From: Massilia mucilaginosa
Lineage (GTDB): Bacteria > Pseudomonadota > Gammaproteobacteria > Burkholderiales > Burkholderiaceae_D
Length of the DNA: 64,000 nucleotides
Direction of reading: 5' to 3'
Assembly: GCF_011682145.1 (NCBI RefSeq)
Contig: NZ_WHJH01000006.1
Span: forward strand, 62,001 to 126,000
Shown here: positions 1-8,254 of the stretch, piece after piece
Numbering within the stretch: the stretch's first letter is position 1
Layout: each line of letters opens with the position of its first letter
Notes under the pieces: model-generated
What the model saw: the letters and a program-made list of their open reading frames with translations, nothing else
The model's database searches: none
Told to the model about the DNA's origin: nothing
Made by a program: the position numbers and the translations under genes

Positions 1-1
1 A

Positions 2-910
2 CGCCTGATCGTGCCGCTGCACGACGCGACCGGCGCGGTGGCCGCGTGGTGCATCGCCGTTCCCTTCCTGCGCCCGGGCGACGTGCCGCGCCTGCCCGCG
101 CTTGACGCGGCCGCGCAAGGACCGGAAGCACCGCCGCCGGACCCCTACCTGAACGGCATCGCCCTGCTCTACCAGCAGGTGTTCGCGCTGGCCAAAGCGC
201 GCTGCGAAAACGGCCAGGTGGTGGTCGCCATGGGCCACTGCCACATGGTCGACGGCCAGGCCTCGCTCGACTCCGAGCGCCGCATCGTCATCGGCGGCAC
301 CGAGGCGCTGCCGGCGGCGATCTTCGACCCGGCCATCGCCTACGCCGCGCTGGGCCACCTGCACCTGGCGCAGCGCGTCGGCCAGAAGGAGCAGGTGCGC
401 TACAGCGGCAGTCCGCTGCCGCTGTCGTTTTCCGAGGTCGCCTACCGGCACCAGATCCTGCGCATCGACCTGGCTGACGGCGCGCTCGACGTCGAAGCGC
501 TGCCGGTGCCGCGCGCGGTCGACCTGCTGCGCGTGCCGTCGCAACCGGCGCCGCTGGAAGAAGCCCTGGCCGCACTCGCGGCGCTCGACCTGGAAGACTT
601 GCCGCTGCCGGCCCAGCCCTTCCTGGAAGTGCGGGTGCTGCTGGACGCGCCCGAACCGGGCCTGCGCGGCCGGGTCGAAGCGGCCATCGCCGGTAAACCG
701 GTGCGCCTGGCGAAGATCGAACCGACCCGCAAGCACACTGGCGCGGGCGAAGCGGGCACGGTGCTCTCGCTCGAACAACTGGCGCAAATCCAGCCGGACG
801 ATATTTTCCGCCGCCTGTACCGCCAGAAGTTCGGCGACGAGGCGCCGCCCGACCAGCTCAGCGCCTTTGCGGAACTGATGCTGCCCGGCGCGCTCGGGGA
901 CGACGCATGA
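2..910 (+). CDS. sbcD: Exonuclease subunit SbcD, 5' end outside window
   Basis: Nuclease subunit of the SbcCD (Mre11-Rad50 type) complex, which opens hairpins and trims DNA ends in the cytoplasm. The reading frame is already open at base 2, so the N-terminal metallophosphoesterase motifs lie before the window. The visible part keeps histidine motifs of the phosphoesterase core (MGHCHMVDG, YAALGHLHLAQ) and then the C-terminal capping region. Its stop overlaps the sbcC start as ATGA, the usual sbcDC coupling. Identity rests on the fold motifs plus the sbcC neighbour; the full protein is normally around 400 residues. Confidence 0.93.
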   Translation, partial: RLIVPLHDATGAVAAWCIAVPFLRPGDVPRLPALDAAAQGPEAPPPDPYLNGIALLYQQVFALAKARCENGQVVVAMGHCHMVDGQASLDSERRIVIGGTEALPAAIFDPAIAYAALGHLHLAQRVGQKEQVRYSGSPLPLSFSEVAYRHQILRIDLADGALDVEALPVPRAVDLLRVPSQPAPLEEALAALAALDLEDLPLPAQPFLEVRVLLDAPEPGLRGRVEAAIAGKPVRLAKIEPTRKHTGAGEAGTVLSLEQLAQIQPDDIFRRLYRQKFGDEAPPDQLSAFAELMLPGALGDDA

Positions 911-3900
911 AGATCCTCAAGATCAGCGGCAGGAACCTCGCTTCGCTGGCCGGCGAATTTTGCGTCGACTTCGAACAGGAGCCGCTCGCCGCGGCCGGCC
1001 TGTTCGCCATCAGCGGCCCCACCGGCGCCGGCAAGAGCACCCTGCTCGACGCCCTGTGCCTGGCCTTGTACAACGCCACGCCACGGCTGCTCAAGATCGT
1101 CCGCAACGGCAGCGTGCTCCCCGATGTGGGCCAGGACACCGTGTCGGCCCACGATCCGCGCACCTTGCTCCGGCGTGGCGCGGGCGAGGCGAATGCCGAA
1201 GTCGACTTCGTCGGCAACGACCAACTGCGCTACCGCGCGCGCTGGAGCGTGCGGCGCTCGCGCGGCAAGGCTGGCGGCGCCCTGCAACCGTCCTCAATGA
1301 GCTTGCACAAGCTGCCGGACCTGATTCCACTCGGTGGCACCAAAACCGAGGTCCTCGACGAGATCGTGAAGTGCATCGGGCTCTCGTTCGACCAGTTCAC
1401 GCGCGCCGTGCTGCTGGCGCAGAACGAGTTTTCAGCCTTCCTGAAAACCGAAGACAACGACCGTGGCGAACTGCTTGAAACGCTCACCGGAAGCGCCATC
1501 TACACCGCCATTTCGAAGCGCGCCTTCGAGCGTTTCAGAAAAGAGCAAGACGAATTGAAACGCCTGTGCGCGCGCCTTGCCGACCAGGCCCCGCTGCCGG
1601 CCGAGGCCCGCGCCGAGATCGACGAACGCAGCGGCGCCGCCGACACCGCCCTGGCGGCGCTGGACCAGCGCAAGGCCCTGCTCGAGCATCAGCTGCGCTG
1701 GCACCAGGAGCGCGCGCGCCTGCGCCGCAACGAACTGCTGGCCGAGGAAACCCTGGCCAGCGCGCGCGCCGAGTCGCAGCAAGCCGAAGCGCGCCGCCGC
1801 CACCTCGCCACCCTGGACGCGCTGCAACCGGCGCGCGCGCTGCTGGCCGAACAGGCCCGGCTCGACGCCGACATCGCCGCCCTCGATCAAGCGCTGGCCG
1901 CCAGCGGCGACGAACTGCAGCGCGCCCAGGACATGCGGCAAAGCGCAACCCTCGCCCTGGCCGACGCCAGCGCCGCCTTGCACGACAAGGAACAGGCCCT
2001 GCGCGCGGCCGCGCCGCAGCTGGACCAGGCCAAGGCGTTCGACGCCAGCATCGAGGCCCTCAAACCGTCGCACGCCAAGGCAGCGCAGGTGCGCGAGCAC
2101 GCCACGCGCGACGCCGCCGCCGCCGGCGCCGCACTGCAAGCGAAAACCGCCGAACTGGCGGCGCTGCGCAGCGCACACCAGCAAGGCGCCGACTGGCTGG
2201 TGCGCCAACGCGACTGGGAAGTGCTGGCCGCCGAGTGGCCGCGCTGGGACACGCTGTTCGCGCAAGCCGCGCAGGCGGCGTCGCACGACCGCGCCGGCGC
2301 CGCCGGCCTGGAAGCGGCGCAGCAGGCCATGCTGGCCGCCGCCGTCAACGAAGCGCGCGCCGCCGAGGCGCTTGCGCAATCGACCCAGCAGCTGCAAGCG
2401 CTGGAGACCACGCGCCAGCAAGCCATTAGCGCGCTCGACGCCTTCGACGCCGACCAACTGCGCGCCGAACGCACAGCGCTCGACCGGCACCGCGACAGCC
2501 TGGTCGAGGCCGAGAAGATCTGGGCCGGTCTGAATTCGACGCGCGAGCGCCTGCGCCAGTGCGCCGCCAATGCGGCGCGTTCGCGCGGCGCGATCGACGC
2601 CGCCGGCAACGCGCTGGCCGCGCACGTGGCCGCCGCCGCCGCGCTGGAAGCGGCACTGGCCCAGGCCGAGCGCTCGCTCAAGATCGCCGAACTGGCATGC
2701 GCCGACAGCATCGTCGACCTGCGCGCCAATCTCGATGACGGCCAGCCCTGCCCCGTGTGCGGCAGCGCCGAGCACCCGTACCAGCATCAGGATGCGGGCC
2801 TGCGCGCCATGCTGGGCAGCCTGCGCGCCGAAGTGGCCGCCTGCCGCGCAGCGCTGCAAGAGAACCTGTCGGCCCAGGCCACCGAACGCGCGGTCGGCGC
2901 GGCGGCCGGCGCGCAGCTCGACGCCAGCGTGCGCGAACACGACATGCTGGAGGCCACCCTGGCCGACGCGCAGGCGGCATGGAGCGAGCACGCCCTGGCC
3001 GGCCTCGCGCCGGCAGAAATGGGACGCAGCGCCTGGTTCGTCAGCGAAGCGGCCACGCTCAAGGCGCGCTCGCAGCAGCTCGACGAACGCGAACACGCCG
3101 CGCGCAGCGCCGCCAGCGCGCGCGATGCCGCGCAGCGCGCCTGCGATAGCGCCAACAGCGCCCACGCGCGCCTGCAAGACGCCGCCAGCGCCGGCCGCAC
3201 CGCCCTGGCCGAAGCCAACGCCCGGCATGCGGCGCTGTCGGACAAGCACGCCCGCGCCGCCAGCACCCTGGCGCAGTTGCTGGAAGAACTCGACCCCGCC
3301 TTCGGTGGCGACTGGCGCGGCGCATGGCAGCGCGATGCGCAGGCCTTTCGCGACGCGCGCGCCGCCGAGGCGCAGCAATGGCGCACGCAATCGGCGCTGC
3401 ACGCCAGCCGCGCCGGTGCGATCATGGCCCTGGAAACGGCTCACCTGGCAGCGGCCGGCGAGCTGGAACGCGCGCGCCAGGCCGACGCGGCGGCCGGCGC
3501 CGACTTTGCGCGGATCGACGCCGAGGTCCGGGCCATGCAGGCGCAGCGCGCCGCCCTGTGGGGCGGGCAGCCGGTGCGCGAGATCGAAGCGCAGCTGACC
3601 GGCGCGGTCGACGCGGCCCGCGCCGCACTGGAGCGGCAGCAAATCGCCGCCAGCCAGGCCGCCCAGGCCGAGACGCGCGCGCGCGAAGCGCTGCTGCACC
3701 TCGGTACCCGCCTCACGGCCTCGCAGACCGGCAAGCAGCAGGTCGGCCAGCGGCTGGCGCACTGGCTGGCCACCTACGCCGAACGCCATCCGGCGCTCGA
3801 TCCCGTGGCCGATGGCGCGCGTCTGGCCGAACTGCTGGCGCAGGACGCCGGCGTCATCATGCAGGAGCGCGCCCGCTTGCAGGCGATCGACGAGCGCAGC

Positions 3901-4665
3901 GCCAACGCCGCGGCGGTGCTGGCGGAACGGCGCGCCCAGCGCGAACTGCACGAACAGCACCAGCAGCAGGTGGAGGGCGACGATCCGGCCGCCAGCGAAG
4001 CCTTGCTGGTGCAAGCGCTGGAAGAACTGCTGGCGGAACGCACCACCGCCGCCGGCGCAGCCGCCGCGCTGCGCCTGCAGATCGCGCAGGACGACGTGCG
4101 GCGCACGCAGGCGCAATCGGTCATGGCGCAGATCGAGGAGCAGCAGTTGAGCGAGCGGCGCTGGGGCAAGATGAACGAGTTGATCGGCTCGGCCGACGGC
4201 AAGAAGTTCCGCAACTACGCGCAGCAGTTCACGCTCGATGTGCTGCTCGGGTATGCCAACAGCCACCTGCATCACCTGGCCAGGCGCTATCGTCTCGAAC
4301 GGGTGGTCAACGCAGCCGGGCCGTCGCTCGGGCTGATGGTGCGCGACCAGGACATGGGCGGCGAGGTTCGCTCGGTCAATTCGCTCTCGGGCGGCGAATC
4401 GTTCCTGGTGTCGCTGGCGCTGGCGCTGGGACTGGCGTCGCTATCGTCGAACCGGGTGCGGGTCGAGTCGCTGTTCATCGACGAGGGCTTCGGCAGCCTC
4501 GATAGCGAAACGCTGCGGGTGGCGATGGATGCGCTGGACGGCCTGCAGTCGATGGGCCGCAAGGTCGGCGTGATCTCGCACGTACAGGAGATGACGGAGC
4601 GCATTGCAACGCGCATCCTGGTGCAGCCGGGCGGCGGCGGCACCAGTACCGTGACGGTCCAGTAA
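907..4665 (+). CDS. sbcC: Exonuclease subunit SbcC (Rad50-like SMC ATPase)
   Basis: ATPase subunit of SbcCD. The 1252-residue protein has the SMC/Rad50 plan: an N-terminal Walker A (GPTGAGKST, residues 37-45), long Ala/Arg/Glu/Gln-rich coiled-coil arms, a zinc hook CPVC at residues 615-618 near the middle, and a C-terminal ATPase lobe with the ABC signature (SLSGGES) and Walker B (LFIDEGFGSLD). The length is somewhat above the E. coli protein (about 1050), the extra residues being in the coiled coils. It overlaps sbcD by 4 bp, so translation is probably coupled. The Ala-rich coiled coil explains the very long open antisense frame across this gene, which I treat as a shadow. Confidence 0.97.
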   Translation: MKILKISGRNLASLAGEFCVDFEQEPLAAAGLFAISGPTGAGKSTLLDALCLALYNATPRLLKIVRNGSVLPDVGQDTVSAHDPRTLLRRGAGEANAEVDFVGNDQLRYRARWSVRRSRGKAGGALQPSSMSLHKLPDLIPLGGTKTEVLDEIVKCIGLSFDQFTRAVLLAQNEFSAFLKTEDNDRGELLETLTGSAIYTAISKRAFERFRKEQDELKRLCARLADQAPLPAEARAEIDERSGAADTALAALDQRKALLEHQLRWHQERARLRRNELLAEETLASARAESQQAEARRRHLATLDALQPARALLAEQARLDADIAALDQALAASGDELQRAQDMRQSATLALADASAALHDKEQALRAAAPQLDQAKAFDASIEALKPSHAKAAQVREHATRDAAAAGAALQAKTAELAALRSAHQQGADWLVRQRDWEVLAAEWPRWDTLFAQAAQAASHDRAGAAGLEAAQQAMLAAAVNEARAAEALAQSTQQLQALETTRQQAISALDAFDADQLRAERTALDRHRDSLVEAEKIWAGLNSTRERLRQCAANAARSRGAIDAAGNALAAHVAAAAALEAALAQAERSLKIAELACADSIVDLRANLDDGQPCPVCGSAEHPYQHQDAGLRAMLGSLRAEVAACRAALQENLSAQATERAVGAAAGAQLDASVREHDMLEATLADAQAAWSEHALAGLAPAEMGRSAWFVSEAATLKARSQQLDEREHAARSAASARDAAQRACDSANSAHARLQDAASAGRTALAEANARHAALSDKHARAASTLAQLLEELDPAFGGDWRGAWQRDAQAFRDARAAEAQQWRTQSALHASRAGAIMALETAHLAAAGELERARQADAAAGADFARIDAEVRAMQAQRAALWGGQPVREIEAQLTGAVDAARAALERQQIAASQAAQAETRAREALLHLGTRLTASQTGKQQVGQRLAHWLATYAERHPALDPVADGARLAELLAQDAGVIMQERARLQAIDERSANAAAVLAERRAQRELHEQHQQQVEGDDPAASEALLVQALEELLAERTTAAGAAAALRLQIAQDDVRRTQAQSVMAQIEEQQLSERRWGKMNELIGSADGKKFRNYAQQFTLDVLLGYANSHLHHLARRYRLERVVNAAGPSLGLMVRDQDMGGEVRSVNSLSGGESFLVSLALALGLASLSSNRVRVESLFIDEGFGSLDSETLRVAMDALDGLQSMGRKVGVISHVQEMTERIATRILVQPGGGGTSTVTVQ

Positions 4666-4677
4666 TCCGCCGCTGGT

Positions 4678-4830
4678 CTAGCGTTTTACTTTCGCCAACT
4701 GCACCTTGGTGCGCTCCCACCCCAGCTCACGCCGGATTTCCTGCGGGTCGGGCGGCGGGCGGCGCTGGGCGATTTGCATGCGCAGCCACTGGCGCACGCT
4801 TTCCTTGCTTGGTTGCTTGTCGGTGTTCAT
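4678..4830 (-). CDS. Small conserved-type hypothetical protein (50 aa)
   Basis: A 50-residue, Arg/Lys/Pro-rich soluble protein beginning MNTDKQPSKESVRQWLRMQI. An AGGAAG ribosome site sits 5 bases before the ATG, which supports it as a real gene. There is no signal peptide, membrane segment or motif I recognise. It is convergent with sbcC, with only 12 bp between the two stops. Function unknown. Confidence 0.6.
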   Translation of the reverse strand: MNTDKQPSKESVRQWLRMQIAQRRPPPDPQEIRRELGWERTKVQLAKVKR

Positions 4831-4895
4831 GTTGCTTCCTGTCTCGATCAGTTCGCCCGGGGGCCTGCTCGGTTAACGCTGCGCCAGGCCAGCAG

Positions 4896-4925
4896 TTGAC
4901 GGCGACCGCGCACCCCGATGATAAA
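4896..4925 (+). promoter_or_regulatory. Candidate sigma-70 promoter for the 70-aa Cys-rich protein
   Basis: TTGACG at 4896-4901 and GATAAA at 4920-4925 with an 18-base spacer, about 30 bp before the ATG at 4956. Assigned by eye only. Confidence 0.4.
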
Positions 4926-4955
4926 ATGCGCGTTTTTTACGTCCGGATCTTTCCA

Positions 4956-5168
4956 ATGTCAAAACCCGCCCGCGTGCTGACCTTCAAATGCGTCAAGTGC
5001 GAGAAACCTGTCAAAGTCTTCCTGCAGAAAGTTTCCGCCTGCTCCCATATCCAGCCCTACCAGGGCGTGTGCGCCTGCGGTGAACTCAGGCGCCACGCGA
5101 CAGGAAGCAAGGACGCAGTTGAATCCTATCTCGCTTCGCCAGAAGGGCAATGGTCCCATCACCATTGA
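4956..5168 (+). CDS. Small zinc-ribbon-like hypothetical protein (70 aa)
   Basis: A 70-residue protein with a CVKC pair near residue 12, a single Cys in SACSH, and a CACG pair near residue 41. This pattern suggests a small metal-binding ribbon. The start is placed at the ATG of MSKPARVLTFK because the upstream in-frame ATG at about 4926 overlaps a likely -10 element. No partner domain is present and I do not recognise the family. It stands alone between sbcC and a flagellar-type promoter. Function unknown. Confidence 0.65.
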   Translation: MSKPARVLTFKCVKCEKPVKVFLQKVSACSHIQPYQGVCACGELRRHATGSKDAVESYLASPEGQWSHHH

Positions 5169-5210
5169 TTGAGATGCCTCAAGGCAACAAAAAAATAATA
5201 GAAAAATAAC

Positions 5211-5237
5211 TAAAGTAATCGGCATGGCTGCCGTTAT
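5211..5237 (+). promoter_or_regulatory. Predicted sigma-28 (FliA) flagellar promoter
   Basis: TAAAGTAA at 5211-5218, exactly 11 bases, then GCCGTTAT at 5230-5237. The known FliA pattern is TAAAGTTT-N11-GCCGATAA, so the core TAAAGT and GCCG and the spacing all match. It lies 35 bp before the start of the 279-residue unknown gene, on the same strand. Confidence 0.7.
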
Positions 5238-5272
5238 GGTCAGTAACGCAACGTTTTTATTGTCTGATCGCC

Positions 5273-6112
5273 ATGTCTTTTTTGTCCGCCCTGAGCGCCC
5301 GTCCGCCGGCTTCCACCCTCCTTCCCGCCGTCGCGCAGGGTGGCGGCCGGTCGGTGGGCGCGCAGCTCACGCCGGCGAGCGGCAATATCGCCCCGCGTTT
5401 GCCGGTGGTCGATCCGGTCTCGCTGTACAACGATAACGTCAGCTTGTCGCCACAGAGCATGATGAACCGGGTCGGCGGGCTGGCCAGCTCCACTGTCGAT
5501 GTCGCCCAGAAGTTTCTCGATACCTTCGTGGGCAAGCTGTTCGGCGACGCCGCCAAGGGCGCCACAGTCAGTTTCGACGCCGTGGCGGTGCAAGCGCAAT
5601 CGGCGTTGTCAAGCTCCGCCATGCAAAACGGCAGCGTGCGCAGCAGCGCCTTTTCCCTGAACGAGTCCGCCAGCTTCATCGGCACCGGCCAGTTGCTCAC
5701 GGCCGACGGCCAGACCTTCGATTTCGAGCTGGAAGTCAATTACCAGGCCAGCGCCAGCGTGATCCGCGAATCGGTGGCCGAGAATGCCCCGGCCAGCCGC
5801 CCGGCCCTACTCGACTCGCCCGATGTGCTGGTACTGACCGGCAAGCCGCTGCCGCCCGTGAAGTTTCCCGGCAGCCTGGACGACCTGTTCAAGCTGCTTG
5901 GACGCGAGCTGCAGGCCAACGTCAACGGCAACGCCGGCGAAAACGGCGGCGATCTCGGCCTGCGCCTGTTGCGCCTGGTCGACCGCGCCGCCCTGCTGGC
6001 GCCGCGTCCGCGCGCCGACCAGCCGGATCTGCCGGTACCGGACCGCAGCAAGGCCCTGGCCAGTTCCTACGGCAGCGCGCCGGCGGGCGCAAGCATGCTG
6101 GCGACCGCCTGA
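5273..6112 (+). CDS. Unknown protein, probable FliA (motility) regulon member
   Basis: A 279-residue protein of unknown family. There is no signal peptide or membrane helix. The N-terminal 60 residues are low complexity. A helical part (DVAQKFLDTFVGKLFG) is followed by a short beta-rich stretch with a GTGQLLTADGQTFDFELEV motif. The C-terminal third is helical (LDDLFKLLGREL, LGLRLLRLVDRAALL). The ATG is the first start after the sigma-28 promoter at 5211-5237; I see no strong ribosome site. The promoter implies expression with late flagellar genes, although the flagellar genes of this window are 37 kb away. Role unknown; a flagellar or chemotaxis accessory is the inference. Confidence 0.75.
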   Translation: MSFLSALSARPPASTLLPAVAQGGGRSVGAQLTPASGNIAPRLPVVDPVSLYNDNVSLSPQSMMNRVGGLASSTVDVAQKFLDTFVGKLFGDAAKGATVSFDAVAVQAQSALSSSAMQNGSVRSSAFSLNESASFIGTGQLLTADGQTFDFELEVNYQASASVIRESVAENAPASRPALLDSPDVLVLTGKPLPPVKFPGSLDDLFKLLGRELQANVNGNAGENGGDLGLRLLRLVDRAALLAPRPRADQPDLPVPDRSKALASSYGSAPAGASMLATA

Positions 6113-6210
6113 CGGCGCCAGAGACCCACGTATAATAGTCATATTGACGCCCCGTGCCTGCACGGGGCGCTTGCCGTTTTCCGTTTTTGCACCACTGACC
6201 GATCGCCCCC

Positions 6211-7368
6211 ATGCCACCTGAACACACTGCCGACGCACCGGCGCGCATCCACTGGACCGAAGAGGGCCAGCCGCGCAGCGCGCGCTGGCGCTCCGAGAGC
6301 GGCATGCCGCCGCCAAAAAAGGTCGTCATCGCCGACGACAAGACCCCGGCCGACGTGGCCTACCGCCTCGCCTGCGAAGGCACCGCCCTGCTCTGGCGCG
6401 GCGACTTCCACAATGCGCGCCAGCTGCTGCAGGCGCTGGCGCGGCGCGCCGACCATAAAGGCGGGCGCGCCAAGGCGCCCAAGGCGCCCGCCTCGCCGGC
6501 CGACGCCTTCCACCTGCACCGCCAGGCCCAGTCGCAGCGCGCGCGCACCCTGGCCATGCTGCTGCTGCCGTTCGAGGCCGACTACACGGTGCCGCTGCGG
6601 CGCGCACCGGACGTCAAGCAAGCCTGCAACGAAGCCTACGGGCGCGGCGACGAAGCGTTTGTGGCATCGATGCGCGAACTGCTTGGCCTGATCGGCGCCC
6701 ACGAGTGGCGCAAGAACGGGGTCGAGATTGCCGCGCTGGAGGCGCGCATCCACCCGCACTACGGCGTGTTTTCGCCGATTCGCGGCGAGTACGTGGCGCT
6801 GGTGGCCGACGCGCCGCTGCCGCCCGCGTGCGCGCTGGCGTTCGACATCGGCACCGGCACCGGCGTGCTGGCGGCCTTGCTGGCGCAGCGCGGCGTGGGG
6901 CGCGTGGTGGCGACCGACATGGATGCGCGCGCGCTGTCCTGCGCGCGCGAAAACCTGCAGCGCCTGGGCCTGGCCGGTACGGTCGACGTGGTGCAGGCCG
7001 ACCTGTTCCCGGAAGGCCGCGCCAACCTGGTGGTGTGCAATCCGCCATGGCTGCCGGGGCGCCCGAGCTCCTCGATCGAATACGCGGTGTATGACCCCGA
7101 CAGCCGCATGCTCAAGGGCTTCATCAATGGCCTGGCGGCGCACCTGGCGCCCGGTGGCGAGGGCTGGCTGATCCTGTCGGACCTGGCCGAGCACCTCGGC
7201 CTGCGTCCGCGCGAGCAGCTGCTGGCGCTGATCGCGGCCGGCGGCCTTGCGGTGATCGAACGCCACGACGTGCGTCCCACCCATCCGCGCGCCAGCGATG
7301 CGGCCGACCCGCTGCACGCCGCGCGCGCCGCCGAACTGACATCGCTATGGCGCCTGCGCGCACTGTAA
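6211..7368 (+). CDS. Class I SAM-dependent methyltransferase (N5-Gln/RsmC-like)
   Basis: A 385-residue predicted cytoplasmic methyltransferase. The C-terminal half has the SAM-binding motif I (FDIGTGTGVLAALL), the acidic loop (ATDMDARALSCARENL) and the NPPW motif (VVCNPPWLPG). NPPW is typical of enzymes that methylate planar amide or amino nitrogens, such as PrmC/HemK and RsmC. The N-terminal about 180 residues are a family-specific helical domain. The substrate cannot be told from sequence; rRNA, a protein glutamine or DNA are all possible. Its 3' end overlaps the next gene by 22 bp. Confidence 0.85.
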   Translation: MPPEHTADAPARIHWTEEGQPRSARWRSESGMPPPKKVVIADDKTPADVAYRLACEGTALLWRGDFHNARQLLQALARRADHKGGRAKAPKAPASPADAFHLHRQAQSQRARTLAMLLLPFEADYTVPLRRAPDVKQACNEAYGRGDEAFVASMRELLGLIGAHEWRKNGVEIAALEARIHPHYGVFSPIRGEYVALVADAPLPPACALAFDIGTGTGVLAALLAQRGVGRVVATDMDARALSCARENLQRLGLAGTVDVVQADLFPEGRANLVVCNPPWLPGRPSSSIEYAVYDPDSRMLKGFINGLAAHLAPGGEGWLILSDLAEHLGLRPREQLLALIAAGGLAVIERHDVRPTHPRASDAADPLHAARAAELTSLWRLRAL

Positions 7369-8135
7369 GCGCCCTGCTGGCCGCCGCGATCGGGCTGGCA
7401 TCGCTGCTCGCCTGCGCGCAGGCGGGCGCGTGCAGCCGCCCGCTGAACATGGTCAGCGAAGAGTGGCCGCCCTACTCGTTTACCAACGAAGAGAATCTCC
7501 AGACCGGCCTCGATATGGACATGGCCAAGGCCATCCTCAAGGAAGCCGGCTGCACCCTGGTCACCGCGCCGCCGCTGCCGACCGTGCGGCGCATGCTGCT
7601 GTTCGAGCGCGGCGACTTCGACCTGATGCTGGCCGCCACCGACACGCCGGAGCGGCGCCGGTTCGCGCGCTTTTCCGACGCCTACCGCCACGAGACGGTG
7701 GCGCTGTTCGCGCTGGAGCGCGACCATGCGCGCTACGCCGGCATCAACAGCATGCCGGCCGTGCTGCGCGGCCAGGCGGCCGTACTGGCGCCGCGCGTCG
7801 GCTGGTACGGCGCCGATTTTGCGAAGGCCGTGCCAAGCCTGCGCGCCGGCGGGCGCCTGTTCGAGTTCGGCACCTTCGAGCAGGGCATGCGCATGCTCGG
7901 CGCCGGCCGCGCGCAGCTGATCATGGGCGACCGCGCCGCCGTGCTGTACGAAGCGCAGCGCCAGAAGCTGGTGCTGCGCCAGCTTCCGTTCGTGCTGCAG
8001 CAGGCCCCTGTGCACTTGATGCTCAGCCGCGCCAGCACCACCGTCGACGACCTGGCGCGCATCAACGCGGCCATCGCGCGGCTTGAGAAAAACGGCAGCC
8101 TGCAAGCGCTGCGCGCACGCTACGGCGTGCGCTGA
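7347..8135 (+). CDS. Periplasmic substrate-binding protein, SBP_bac_3 type
   Basis: A 262-residue exported protein. A signal peptide covers about residues 1-27 (hydrophobic core SALLAAAIGLASLLACAQAGA). The mature part is like amino-acid ABC-type binding proteins: an N-terminal WPPYSFTNEENLQTGLDMDMAKAI motif, then the DLMLAATDTPERR hinge region. No permease or ATPase gene is adjacent, so it may be an orphan solute sensor rather than part of a transporter. It overlaps the methyltransferase gene by 22 bp, so co-transcription is likely. The ligand is unknown. Confidence 0.85.
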   Translation: MAPARTVSALLAAAIGLASLLACAQAGACSRPLNMVSEEWPPYSFTNEENLQTGLDMDMAKAILKEAGCTLVTAPPLPTVRRMLLFERGDFDLMLAATDTPERRRFARFSDAYRHETVALFALERDHARYAGINSMPAVLRGQAAVLAPRVGWYGADFAKAVPSLRAGGRLFEFGTFEQGMRMLGAGRAQLIMGDRAAVLYEAQRQKLVLRQLPFVLQQAPVHLMLSRASTTVDDLARINAAIARLEKNGSLQALRARYGVR

Positions 8136-8254
8136 GGCGCCGAGCCGTACAAAAAGAAACTTGCAGAACCGTATTGAATGCGCAACATATTGAATGACAT
8201 AACTACAAGATTGACGTACGCTGGTTGACAAGCGATCAACCACCGGAGACGGAT

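Noticed and set aside
1432-4275. Very long open frame antisense to sbcC, nearly 950 codons
   Set aside because: It mirrors the GC-rich, Ala-rich coiled-coil codons of sbcC, has no recognisable domains and no sensible ribosome site; it is a codon-composition shadow.
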